Positions 49,852-58,709 of a stretch of DNA of 64,000 bases are shown here, in pieces. The stretch is from an uncultured Kiritimatiellota bacterium. GTDB taxonomy: Bacteria; Verrucomicrobiota; Kiritimatiellia; RFP12; UBA1067. The stretch spans positions 53,101 to 117,100 of the forward strand of contig CAKTYZ010000009.1 in assembly GCA_934635225.1 (NCBI GenBank). The letters run 5' to 3'. Both the position numbers and the translations under genes were made by a program. The notes under the pieces were generated by a model. The model saw only the letters and a list, made by a program, of their open reading frames with translations, did no database searches and was not told the DNA's origin. Positions within the stretch are counted from its first letter, which is position 1. The number at the start of each line of letters is the position of its first letter.

Positions 49852-50610
49852 ATGAAGATCGTTGTCAAGGTCGGCACTCATGCCATTGCCGCGAGGAGCG
49901 GACATCCGGACCACGCGGCACTGCGTCGTCTTGTTTCGCAGTTGTCCCATCTGAGCAAGGACAGGAATGAGGTCTTCTTCGTCTCGTCGGGCGCGGTCGC
50001 GGCTGGTGTTGAGGCGCTGGGCCTAAAAGCGCGTCCAAAGGATGTCAATGATGTGCAGATGTGTGCGGCGGTCGGTCAGGCGCGGTTCATTGGCGAATAT
50101 GAGCAGTTGTTTGGCGCGGAAGGCGTGAAGATCGGACAGGTCCTTCTTACGCACTACGACTTCGAGGACCGTCGGCGTAGCCAGAACGTGAAGAAGTCCC
50201 TTGACCATCTCGTCAAGGCTGGCATTGTGCCGATCATCAACGAAAACGACGTGGTGGCGGATGAGGAACTGAAAGGGCAGACTTTCGGTGACAATGACTG
50301 GCTTTCGTTTTTGATCGCGAAACTCGTCAAGGCGGATGTCCTCGTCCTCCTGACGACGGTGGACGGTCTCCTTGATGCGAAGGGCCGGCGCATTCCGGAG
50401 GTTGACAGTTTTCGTAACGTGATGAAACTCGTTCGTGCCGGCGAGAAGGGCAAGTTGTCTAAGGGCGGGATGGACTCGAAGCTCAAGGCGGTCAAGGCGG
50501 CCGTCACGGCGGGCATCGACACCTACATCGCAAACGGGCGGAAGGCCGTTTTCCCCGCGCTGTTTGCGGGACGTGCGGTCGGCACGTTCTTTCCGGGCTC
50601 GGCACTTTAA
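49852..50610 (+). CDS. proB: Glutamate 5-kinase, short form without PUA domain
   Basis: A 252-residue amino-acid-kinase fold: IVVKVGTHAI, VFFVSSGAVAAGVEALGL, PIINENDVVA, FGDNDWLSFLIA, LLTTVDGLLD and KLSKGGMDSKLKA. It phosphorylates glutamate in the first step of proline synthesis. The usual C-terminal PUA domain (~100 residues in E. coli) is absent, so this is the short form known in other phyla. proA is not adjacent. RBS GAGAGAGG precedes ATG 49852. Confidence 0.93.
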   Translation: MKIVVKVGTHAIAARSGHPDHAALRRLVSQLSHLSKDRNEVFFVSSGAVAAGVEALGLKARPKDVNDVQMCAAVGQARFIGEYEQLFGAEGVKIGQVLLTHYDFEDRRRSQNVKKSLDHLVKAGIVPIINENDVVADEELKGQTFGDNDWLSFLIAKLVKADVLVLLTTVDGLLDAKGRRIPEVDSFRNVMKLVRAGEKGKLSKGGMDSKLKAVKAAVTAGIDTYIANGRKAVFPALFAGRAVGTFFPGSAL

Positions 50611-50632
50611 TGACGCGAAAGGAGACCATATC

Positions 50633-52033
50633 ATGAGGATCACATTCTACGGCGCGGCACAGACGACGACGGGGTCCATGCATCTTGTCGAAGCGAACGG
50701 CAAGCGCATCCTGCTGGACTGTGGGCTTTACCAAGGCCACCGCAAGGAGGCGTTCGAGAAGAACCGCAATTTGCCGGTCGATCCGAAGACGATTGACTAT
50801 GTCATCCTCTCGCACGCGCACATCGATCACTCGGGCAACTTGCCCCAACTTGTGCGGCAGGGATTTCGAGGGCGTGTCTTCGCGCGACAGTCCACGACGG
50901 AGCTTTGCGACATCATGCTGCGTGACTCGTGCTTTCTCCAGAAACGAGATCTGGAGTACGTCAACAAGAAGCGCCGTCGGGCCGGCAAGCGCCTTTTCGA
51001 GCCATTGTATGAAGAGAGTGACGTGACCGCGTTGATGCAGCTTTTCATACCGACCCATCTGCATGAACCACGCGAAATCTGCCGGGGTGTGACGCTGGAG
51101 TTCTTCAACGCCGGACATATTCTCGGCTCGGCGCTGGTCCAGCTTGACATCCGTTCGGATCATGGGCATAATCATCGACTGCTCTTTTCGGGCGATCTTG
51201 GCCAGCCGAACCAGCCGATTCTCCGCCATTTTGAATACCCGGCGGGTGCGGACATCCTCCTGTGCGAATCGACTTACGCGGACCGCTTCCATCCGTCGGC
51301 GGACGATGTCGAGTATCGGCTTGAACAATACCTGAAGCACATTGACCGGCGTAACGCAAAGCTTCTCATTCCCGCGTTTTCGGTCGGCCGCACGCAGCAG
51401 ATTATCTACTATCTCAACCGCCTTGCAGACAAGCGGAAACTGCCGCGCGAGGTAAAGGTCTACATTGATTCCCCGCTCTCGCAGAAGGCGACGCGCATCT
51501 ACGCCTCACATCGTGAGGTCTATAACGCGGAGGCGCGTGAAATGATCGCGGCTGGGCGTGACCCGCTCGTCTGCCCGAACCTCACGTTCGTGGGCACGCC
51601 CGAAGAGTCCATGGCCCTGAACGATGCGCCTGGCCCGATGGTCATCATCGCCGCGTCGGGCATGTGCGAGGGCGGTCGTGTCGTCCATCACCTCAAGAAC
51701 TGTGCGCCTGATTCCGATAACATCATCCTCATTTGTGGCTTTCAGGCCGAAAACACGCTTGGTCGTCGCATTGTCGAACGGCGTGAAACGCTCAAGGTCT
51801 TGGGTGAGGAAGTCCCGCTGAAGGCGCGCGTCGAGGTCATCAATGCGCTTTCGGCCCATGCGGACCGGCGCGGACTCTCGGACTGGTTAGATGAAGTGAA
51901 AGACAATGTCCGCCACGCATTTGCCGTGCATGGCGAACCTGAGAAGGTCTCGGCGATGGTCGAGTTGATGAAGGAGAAGGGGATTGAAAACGCGGTTGCG
52001 CCGCTCTCCGGGCAGGTCTTCAAGTTTGACTGA
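50633..52033 (+). CDS. MBL-fold/beta-CASP RNA-processing nuclease
   Basis: A 466-residue protein from ATG 50633 (RBS AAAGGAGA). The metallo-beta-lactamase domain carries LSHAHIDHSG, the zinc motif. The beta-CASP insert and the C-terminal motifs include FSVGRTQQIIYYLNRL, AASGMCEGGRVVHHL and LSAHADRRGL, followed by the RMMBL domain (AFAVHGEPEKVSAM). Relatives are the CPSF73-like bacterial and archaeal RNases. It is probably an RNA endo- or exonuclease. It is not RNase J, which is longer. The LMW phosphatase gene follows after 31 bases. Confidence 0.9.
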   Translation: MRITFYGAAQTTTGSMHLVEANGKRILLDCGLYQGHRKEAFEKNRNLPVDPKTIDYVILSHAHIDHSGNLPQLVRQGFRGRVFARQSTTELCDIMLRDSCFLQKRDLEYVNKKRRRAGKRLFEPLYEESDVTALMQLFIPTHLHEPREICRGVTLEFFNAGHILGSALVQLDIRSDHGHNHRLLFSGDLGQPNQPILRHFEYPAGADILLCESTYADRFHPSADDVEYRLEQYLKHIDRRNAKLLIPAFSVGRTQQIIYYLNRLADKRKLPREVKVYIDSPLSQKATRIYASHREVYNAEAREMIAAGRDPLVCPNLTFVGTPEESMALNDAPGPMVIIAASGMCEGGRVVHHLKNCAPDSDNIILICGFQAENTLGRRIVERRETLKVLGEEVPLKARVEVINALSAHADRRGLSDWLDEVKDNVRHAFAVHGEPEKVSAMVELMKEKGIENAVAPLSGQVFKFD

Positions 52034-52064
52034 CGCGAAGGAGCTGGAAAGAGAAGGCCTGAGC

Positions 52065-52514
52065 ATGAGGATCCTTTTCGTTTGCCACGGCAACATCTGC
52101 CGCTCGCCAATGGCCGAGTTTGTCATGAAGAAACTGGCTGCCGATGCAGGGCGGGCCGATCTCGTGATCGAGTCGGCGGCGCTTCATACGGACGAGATCG
52201 GGAATGACGTCCATGAGGGCACGCGAGCCAAGTTGCGTGAGCGGGGCGTGCCGTTTGCGCCGCGTGCGGCTTGGTTGCTGACGGCGGCGAAGGCTCATGC
52301 GTACGATCTTCTCATCGGCATGGACCACTACAATATCGCGGACTTGAAGCACCTCGTCTATCCGGAAGATCGCGGAAAGATCCACAGGCTTTTGTCTTAT
52401 GCCGGATTGAGCCGGGCGATTGCCGATCCGTGGTACACGGGTGACTTTGACGCGACTTATGCTGATGTTCTTGCCGGTTGCACGGCGCTTTTGGAAAGCC
52501 TTGCCGTCCATTAA
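52065..52514 (+). CDS. Low-molecular-weight protein-tyrosine phosphatase
   Basis: A 149-residue protein starting with ILFVCHGNICRSPMAEF, which contains the CX5R phosphatase loop (C8 to R14). The general-acid motif DPWYTGDF lies near residue 127. It would dephosphorylate tyrosine on proteins, or act as an arsenate-reductase-like member, but the DP-W-Y tract suits a phosphatase. No tyrosine kinase is visible nearby. The ATG at 52065 follows a purine-rich AAGGAG...GAGAAGG leader. Confidence 0.93.
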   Translation: MRILFVCHGNICRSPMAEFVMKKLAADAGRADLVIESAALHTDEIGNDVHEGTRAKLRERGVPFAPRAAWLLTAAKAHAYDLLIGMDHYNIADLKHLVYPEDRGKIHRLLSYAGLSRAIADPWYTGDFDATYADVLAGCTALLESLAVH

Positions 52515-52544
52515 GTTGAAAAATGGAAAGAAAGGGTTGTTCTT

Positions 52545-53507
52545 ATGGAGATTTCGAGAAGGCAGTTCCTCGGTGGGGTTGCGACCTCTCTTGCGTGCGT
52601 TCCACCAGCGTTCGCTGCGACTGACAAGGGCTTTGATCCGACTGTGGCGGACGAGTGCCGACCGCGTCAAGGCCTTCCGAATGCCTTAGCCAAGCTGGTT
52701 TCGGGCGAGACGGTGCGTATCGCTTATCTTGGCGGCGTCACGGTTTGGCGTGGTGATGGAGGAGTTATGTGAGGCGTATAGCATCCCGTCGATTGACTTC
52801 TGTCCGGAGATCGTTGCGCGGCTTCGGTCGGGGACCCTGCTCTTCAAGCCGACGCGGAACGCGTTGAAGCCCGAGGCGAACCAGCATGCGGACCTTTCGC
52901 GCAACTATGAAGGTGGACGGCTCATCTTCACGCGCGACGGATGCCATTCCGTGAATGAGGGCCACGAGATTTACCGTGACATCGTCGTGCGTTCGGTGGA
53001 GACGGCGATCTTCCCCGCATCGGGCGCGGCGCTTCCGCATGATCTACCGAACCCGAAGTCGGAGAACGCCTGGACCTACGTTGAACTCGTTCCGAGCGCG
53101 CTGATCGTTCATGGCGCGGGCTGGCATCCGATTGATGTGGGGCCGATTCTGTTTATCGCGAGACCTGCGGGCGCACGCACCAGATGTTGCGTGGCGGCGT
53201 CTGGACGGATCGCGAAGGCGTGGCTGTGACGTTGCGCTGGACGGGCAATACGTTGGCGTTCAGCGACATTCCGCAGTCTTGTGAAGAGCCGATGGAGCTT
53301 GAAGTTTCCATCGACGGGAAGAAGCCTTACAGAGTGATGCGTCAGCGCACGCCGGAGCCGCGTATCTATTCCCGCTTCTGGTATCTGCCCGAACAGCCAT
53401 GGGGCGAGCACACCGTGACGGTGACGCTGAAAAAACTGCCGACGGGTCAGCGTTGGTTCGTCGGTCAGTTCCAGATCGTGGGTGCGCTCAGTCGATTGCG
53501 GTCTTGA
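52545..53507 (+). pseudogene. Broken Tat-exported SGNH/GDSL hydrolase gene
   Basis: Three pieces in alternating frames read as one gene. Piece 1 (52545-52772) has a Tat signal, SRRQFLGG, and the start of SGNH block I, RIAYLGG. Piece 2 (about 52735-53160) resumes near the end of the same fold (EAYSIPSIDF, IFTRDGCHSVNEGHEIY with the catalytic D..H). Piece 3 (about 53163-53507) is a beta-sandwich (TLRWTGNTLAF). The middle of the SGNH domain, with the Gly and Asn blocks, is missing, and two frame changes occur. It is therefore a decayed acetylesterase-like gene. Confidence 0.75.
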
Positions 53508-55422
53508 GCTTGGTCGCGAGCGTGTCTGGGTCGCACGCATCCAGACGGCGCAGCGCACACGCCCAGCGGTAGGCCCCTGAACCGTTCGTGTCGTAGGGAC
53601 GGTCGGCGAAAAGGTGGTCGAATGCCCGACGGTGCGTGCGATAGGCAGTCTGCGTCTCGTTTAGCTGGCGGCGGAAGCCTTCGACATAAGCGGCGACAAA
53701 GGTTGGATATTCCGTCACATATTTCGCGCGTCGCGTCGCAAACGCGGCGTATTCGGAGACAAAGTCGTTCAACGGACGCTCGTAGTCAACGAAACTGCCA
53801 GCCTGATCGGTGATGCGGATGTCCGAGGGCATGCCATCCGCACCCATCTGCACGACCTCGTAGTTTTGGTCGAACAGGATCTCCTTCGTAATTGAGTTGC
53901 GTCGCCCAACGATGAGGTCGGTCGCGGCGGCACGGCCCATCAGGAAAGCGAACTTCTGAGCCCATGCAGGATTTCGGTACTTGGCGAGAGGAACCTTGTC
54001 CGACGCGATGCCGCGCACGTAGTTACGCACGAAATAGGCCGAACGAAGAGACACGCCGTTGTACTGGTTGTTGCCGCGATATTTCTCAGAGAAATGCCCA
54101 TAACCGATATGACGCGGCAGGTTCATGCCGAGTTGGCGGCACATGAGACGGCGGTCGAGGATGAAGTCGGAGTATTCATCGGCTTCGAGAATCGACTGTA
54201 GCAGGTTCTTGCCCTCGTCGAGATGTTCTGCGACACCCCACTTCTGGAGGCGAATCATCATCACTTTCGGTTCGGTCCCGCCCTCTTCCTCATACTGCAT
54301 GATGTAGAGGTGCCCGCGTCGGTCGCCGGCGATGGGCTTGCGTGCGAGTGACGCGGCGATACGCCCGAGGTTGATGTAGTGCAGACGTCCGAAGAGCCGC
54401 GTCGTGTTGAAGAGGAAACTCTTGACGCGGTTATCGCAGAGCGCGAGAAGCTCTGGGTCCTGTGTGCGCGCGGCTTCGTCGTAGATTGGGTCGAAAATGA
54501 CCTCGTCGTCCTCGATGCGTGCGCCGGGCAGCCATTCGATCTGTCGGTAGAACTCTGGCGAGATGCCGGCGACCAGTTCCTGCTCCTCGGCGGCCGTCTC
54601 GTTCGGGCCGGACGTGAGCGCGTGGCACATGGCGTTGCGCCAGTCAAAGTTGTCGGTCGATTCGTCGCGCAGTTCGGCGGGGAGGGCGATGCGCCAGTCA
54701 AGCGCAATTTGCGCACAGGCGGCCTTAAGCGCCGTATCGTCCAGCTCGTCAACCTTGAGGTCTCGGAATGTCCGCTTCACCTCGATTGGCGTCACGGTCG
54801 GAAAGATATCAATCTCGGGATGCCCCGTGCGGTTGCGCTTGTTGAGCCCCGCAACGATCTCGGCGACCTGCCGACGGAAGTCGGCCGAAGGGAGCACCTT
54901 GACCTCGTCGTAGGTTCCGACGGTGAGAAAGCGCGTGCCCGTGGTGTGGTTGTAGTAGTAGATCGGTTGCTCGTTGATTGCGACTCTCGCGTGCCCGATG
55001 AGGGCGGCCATGTCTTCCTGCGAAATCGGCTGGCGCGCCATGCGCCAGTTCTCGCCACGTGCTCGGAGCGCGGCGCGCACCTTTTCGGACGAGGTGTTGA
55101 GGAAACGGATCGACAGTTTGGAAACCATTGTCTGCAAAACCTCGTCCGCACGAAACGCAAGATCCATGCGATCGGGGTTCGGGCGAATCAGCACTTGGTC
55201 GTCGGTGAAGATGAGATCGACGGATTCGGCGATTTCGGCCTCTTCCTCGGAAGGTGTTAGGTGCTTCACCTTGGCAAGTTCTTCCAGCCATATGATGCGT
55301 TGCATGGCATGGATTCCCTTTTTCGTCACGAGTCCGGGTGTACGGAAGAAGAGCGTGCCGATACGGCTCAGAAGATGGCCTTCGGCGTCCTTAGAAAAGA
55401 TTTTTTCTCCAATGACCTTCAT
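53488..55422 (-). CDS. Large conserved-looking protein, function unknown
   Basis: A 644-residue soluble protein from ATG 55422 (RBS GGAG). I do not recognise it. The C-terminal half has a pattern faintly like atypical or PI3K-type kinases: EEEGGTEPKVMMIRLQKWG, then ATDLIVGRRNSITKEILFD and IRITDQAGSFVDYE, which could be a D-x5-N catalytic loop and a later D-x-x-x-F. The N-terminal half has no visible motif. No signal peptide or membrane helix. Its 3' end overlaps the end of the SGNH pseudogene by 20 bases. Confidence 0.7.
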   Translation of the reverse strand: MKVIGEKIFSKDAEGHLLSRIGTLFFRTPGLVTKKGIHAMQRIIWLEELAKVKHLTPSEEEAEIAESVDLIFTDDQVLIRPNPDRMDLAFRADEVLQTMVSKLSIRFLNTSSEKVRAALRARGENWRMARQPISQEDMAALIGHARVAINEQPIYYYNHTTGTRFLTVGTYDEVKVLPSADFRRQVAEIVAGLNKRNRTGHPEIDIFPTVTPIEVKRTFRDLKVDELDDTALKAACAQIALDWRIALPAELRDESTDNFDWRNAMCHALTSGPNETAAEEQELVAGISPEFYRQIEWLPGARIEDDEVIFDPIYDEAARTQDPELLALCDNRVKSFLFNTTRLFGRLHYINLGRIAASLARKPIAGDRRGHLYIMQYEEEGGTEPKVMMIRLQKWGVAEHLDEGKNLLQSILEADEYSDFILDRRLMCRQLGMNLPRHIGYGHFSEKYRGNNQYNGVSLRSAYFVRNYVRGIASDKVPLAKYRNPAWAQKFAFLMGRAAATDLIVGRRNSITKEILFDQNYEVVQMGADGMPSDIRITDQAGSFVDYERPLNDFVSEYAAFATRRAKYVTEYPTFVAAYVEGFRRQLNETQTAYRTHRRAFDHLFADRPYDTNGSGAYRWACALRRLDACDPDTLATKLKTAID

Positions 55423-55453
55423 AGACAGTATTCTCCAGCTGAAAGAAAAGTGA

Positions 55454-55459
55454 ATTATA
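55454..55459 (-). promoter_or_regulatory. -10 promoter for the unknown protein at 53488-55422
   Basis: The minus strand reads CGTATAATT, with the start codon 31 bases downstream and a GGAG site in the leader. Confidence 0.5.
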
Positions 55460-55540
55460 CGATTTTCCTGTCTTGCGGTCAAACGCACCTCCTCGGGCAG
55501 AACGCGTCAGGGGCTGGTTTGGGCGGAGAGGACAGATTTT

Positions 55541-55549
55541 TGGTATAAT
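55541..55549 (+). promoter_or_regulatory. Extended -10 promoter of the VWA protein gene
   Basis: TGGTATAAT, 36 bases before ATG 55586. The GAGGAGGAGAGGAGG leader is an unusually long purine-rich ribosome-binding region that decides for ATG 55586 over ATG 55562. Confidence 0.7.
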
Positions 55550-55585
55550 CCAAGGCCATGAATGAAGAGGAGGAGAGGAGGCGAA

Positions 55586-57202
55586 ATGACTCGCGAGACA
55601 AAGGGTGAGGTCATCGTGACGGCGCTGGTCGTGTCGGCACTGGTGCATGTCGGTGTCATGTTCTACGTGAAGCCCAAGGTGATGACGCATGTCGCTGCCG
55701 GGGTGGCGCGCCTGACTTCCCGTTTGCCGATGCGCGTGACGAAGGAAATTGCTGTCCCAGAGCCCGTGAAAATTGATGCGGTAGAGGATCAGGCCGCGCA
55801 GAAGGAGGCCCCGCGTGCCGAAGCGGTCTCCGTGGCGAAGCCGTTGCCCTCCGAAGTGCCAGAGGTCACTCCCGTTGCTATCTCGGTCGCCGTAGCGTCG
55901 AAACCTCTCGTGCCGGAACTTGCGACGGCCCAGCCCGTTTTTGACGCGATGCCGCTGGAACTTGACGCTGTCGTCTCGGCAAAGCTTCCGCAGATGAAGA
56001 TCGAGACGCCGTCTGTCGCGGGTGACTTGACTTCGGCTATGCCGTTGGCCGCGCCACCGGCAGTCGCCGTGTACGCCGCGCCGGAGTTTTCCTCGACCGC
56101 TTTTGAGGGGACAGACCCCGATTCGGTCTTCCTGCCGACGAAACTGGCGCACGCGACTTGGCCGGCGGAGGCTCCGGCCCGTGCGTTTGAGCCGGCGAAG
56201 GAAGTCTACGACAAGGTGGACGAAAAGGTCGTCGAAGAGGAAAAGGCCGCAGTCAAGGCACTGGTGGAGTCTGAACAGGCGGTCGAATTGCCGAAGTTTG
56301 TCCAGACAGCGATGACGTGTCAGCGAACTAAGGACGGGACGTATTTCAAGGTCATGGTGTCTCCACGAGCCTCGCTTGGGGTCGTCCCGAAGGACCTTGT
56401 CGTCCTCCTTGACGCGTCGGGATCGATCGGCTCGGACCGCATCGTCTCGATTCGCAAGGCCGCCAAGCGTATTCTCCGCCGTGCGACCAATACAGGTGAT
56501 CGCTTCAATCTCGTGGCTTTCCGAGACCGTTTTGCGTATGCGTTCCGTTCGTGGCAGGACTGCACGCAGGACGCATTTGACCGGTCGGACCGCTGGCTCA
56601 ACAACTTGGCCGCGCACGGGCGTACGGATGTCTTTGCGACGATTTCGTCCGTCCTCACCTTGCCGCGCAATCCGGTGCGTCCGCTTGTCGCGCTGGTCGT
56701 TACGGATGGCGATGCCAATGCGGGCGTTCGAAACAACGCGGAGATACTGTCCAAGTTCACGTCGCTGAACGATGGGCTCATTTCCGTCTACATGTATGGG
56801 GTGAAGTCATCCGCGAACCGTGAGCTTCTTGACGCGTTGACGCGTGGCAATCGTGGCGAGAGTTTCGTCTATGAAGGTTGGCGCTGGCGTGCGGGCGAGG
56901 GGATTGACGGGCTTTCTGATCGATTCCGAGATCCGGTCCTGTCGGATCTGCGCGTGATTTTCACGGCGGACACGAAGGCGGAGGCCTATCCGCGTGTTCT
57001 GCGTAACCTCTATCGTGGCGGGACAGTCGAGATCATCGGGCGCGTGCCTACTAACACGACGAAAGTCTCGTTTGCACTGCGGGGCTTGAATGGCGCACAG
57101 GCCTATGAGGGATTCTTCTCCCATGCTATTGACACGGCGGCGTCTGACATGACGCTGTTCGCCGCTTGGCAGGACGAGCGTGCGATTGACGAGAAACTTT
57201 GA
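55586..57202 (+). CDS. TonB-like membrane-anchored VWA-domain protein
   Basis: A 538-residue protein from ATG 55586. One N-terminal membrane helix (IVTALVVSALVHVGVMFYV) is followed by a long low-complexity Ala/Pro/Val/Glu linker (about residues 45-240), reminiscent of TonB/TolA periplasmic stalks. A von Willebrand A domain follows with the MIDAS DASGS at D276-S280 and VVTDGDAN. The tail (residues ~430-538) is beta-rich. The stalk suggests the VWA domain is displayed in the periplasm. Partners are unknown; a link with the ExbB/ExbD operon is possible but speculative. Confidence 0.8.
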   Translation: MTRETKGEVIVTALVVSALVHVGVMFYVKPKVMTHVAAGVARLTSRLPMRVTKEIAVPEPVKIDAVEDQAAQKEAPRAEAVSVAKPLPSEVPEVTPVAISVAVASKPLVPELATAQPVFDAMPLELDAVVSAKLPQMKIETPSVAGDLTSAMPLAAPPAVAVYAAPEFSSTAFEGTDPDSVFLPTKLAHATWPAEAPARAFEPAKEVYDKVDEKVVEEEKAAVKALVESEQAVELPKFVQTAMTCQRTKDGTYFKVMVSPRASLGVVPKDLVVLLDASGSIGSDRIVSIRKAAKRILRRATNTGDRFNLVAFRDRFAYAFRSWQDCTQDAFDRSDRWLNNLAAHGRTDVFATISSVLTLPRNPVRPLVALVVTDGDANAGVRNNAEILSKFTSLNDGLISVYMYGVKSSANRELLDALTRGNRGESFVYEGWRWRAGEGIDGLSDRFRDPVLSDLRVIFTADTKAEAYPRVLRNLYRGGTVEIIGRVPTNTTKVSFALRGLNGAQAYEGFFSHAIDTAASDMTLFAAWQDERAIDEKL

Positions 57203-57224
57203 ATCCCCATGAAGTGCGCCGTTT

Positions 57225-57233
57225 TGGTATAAT
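57225..57233 (+). promoter_or_regulatory. Extended -10 promoter of thrC
   Basis: TGGTATAAT, with ATG 57265 downstream after an AGAAGGA site. It excludes the upstream in-frame ATG at 57199. Confidence 0.7.
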
Positions 57234-57264
57234 TCCAATCATCACAAGAAGGATTAATGTTCTT

Positions 57265-58659
57265 ATGAAGTATATTTCGACACGCAAGGGCATTTCGGCG
57301 ACGAGTGCCGAGACGGTGTTTCAGGGGCTTGCCCCCGACGGCGGGCTGTATGTCCCGTCGTCAGTGAAGACGGTCGCTGGGATTGAAAAGGTTGGGAGCT
57401 TGCGGGAGGCCGAGGAATTCGTTTTGGGCGCACTCTTTGACGACTTGCCGGCTGATGTCCGTGCGGCGGCGGTGGACCGCCTTTGCGCACGCTTTCCGGC
57501 GAAAGATCCGATTCCGCTCGTCGAGAAGGATGGGCTTGAGGTCCTTGAGCTCTTTCACGGCAAGACAGGCGCGTTCAAGGATGTCGCGCTGTCGATGCTT
57601 CCGGTCTTCATGAAGTACGCGGCGGGCGGACAGCGCGTCCTTATTTTAACGGCGACCTCGGGGGACACGGGATCGGCGGCGATGCAGGGCTTTGCGGGTG
57701 TCGAGGGGACGGAGATCATCGTCTTCTATCCAGCGACGGGAACGTCAAAGATCCAGCGCCTTCAGATGACGACGCCGGCGGACGCGAATGTGCACGCCGT
57801 CGGCATTCGCGGCAACTTCGACGACGCGCAAGCTGCCGTGAAGCGCATTTTTGCAGACCCGAAAATCAATGCCGAAGCCGCTGCGTACGGCGTCACGCTC
57901 TCGTCCGCGAATTCGATCAACACGGGTCGTCTTGTGCCGCAGATTGCCTATTATGTGTTGGCAGGCGCGAAACTTGCCGTGCGGAACGGCGTGTCGGCTC
58001 CGTTTGACATCGTCGTCCCATCGGGCAATTTCGGCAACATCCTCGCGGCCTATTACGCGAAACAGATGGGTGTGCCGATTCGGAAACTTGTCGTCGCCTC
58101 GAATGTGAACGATGTTCTCGCGCGTTTCGTGAAGACGGGCGTCTACGATCCGGGGCCGACATTCACGGTGACGAACTCGCCGTCGATGGACATCCGAAAG
58201 AGTTCGAACGTCGAGCGACTTCTGTGGATGCTCAACGACGGAGATTGCACGGAAGTTTCGCGGCTCATGGATGATCTGGAGATGAAAGGTAGCTATGCGC
58301 TCAATGACGCGGCGAAGGCGCGACTCTTCGCCGACTTTGAGGGAGGCATCGCGACGCCGGAGGAGACGGAGGCTGAGATGCGCCGGATGCGCACGGCAGC
58401 CGACTATCTGCTGGACCCGCATACGGCGGTCGCGACCTGCGTCGCGAAAAAGCTTGGCTATCCGAAGGATGTGGTTCCGTGTGTTGTCGCGGCGACGGCG
58501 ACACCCTACAAGTTCCCTGAGACTTGTCGTCATGCGTTTGACGCAGATGTGCTGACCGCCCCTCCGCCATCGTTCCGCGACTTGGAGAGGTTGCCGATCA
58601 CCCAAACGAAGGTCTGTGACATTGATGCTATCGATCAGGCCGTGCGTGGTCTCTTCTGA
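57265..58659 (+). CDS. thrC: Threonine synthase
   Basis: A 464-residue PLP enzyme starting MKYISTRKG, typical of the E. coli-type thrC. Landmarks are QGLAPDGGLYVP, GKTGAFKDVALSML with the PLP Lys, TATSGDTGSAAMQGF, SANSINTGRLVPQIAYY, VPSGNFGNILAAYYAK and TATPYKFPE. It converts O-phosphohomoserine to threonine. No other thr genes are adjacent. Confidence 0.96.
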   Translation: MKYISTRKGISATSAETVFQGLAPDGGLYVPSSVKTVAGIEKVGSLREAEEFVLGALFDDLPADVRAAAVDRLCARFPAKDPIPLVEKDGLEVLELFHGKTGAFKDVALSMLPVFMKYAAGGQRVLILTATSGDTGSAAMQGFAGVEGTEIIVFYPATGTSKIQRLQMTTPADANVHAVGIRGNFDDAQAAVKRIFADPKINAEAAAYGVTLSSANSINTGRLVPQIAYYVLAGAKLAVRNGVSAPFDIVVPSGNFGNILAAYYAKQMGVPIRKLVVASNVNDVLARFVKTGVYDPGPTFTVTNSPSMDIRKSSNVERLLWMLNDGDCTEVSRLMDDLEMKGSYALNDAAKARLFADFEGGIATPEETEAEMRRMRTAADYLLDPHTAVATCVAKKLGYPKDVVPCVVAATATPYKFPETCRHAFDADVLTAPPPSFRDLERLPITQTKVCDIDAIDQAVRGLF

Positions 58660-58709
58660 GCAGACGCACCCGACCCGAAAACTCTCACCAATCTATTCTT
58701 TTATCTTTT

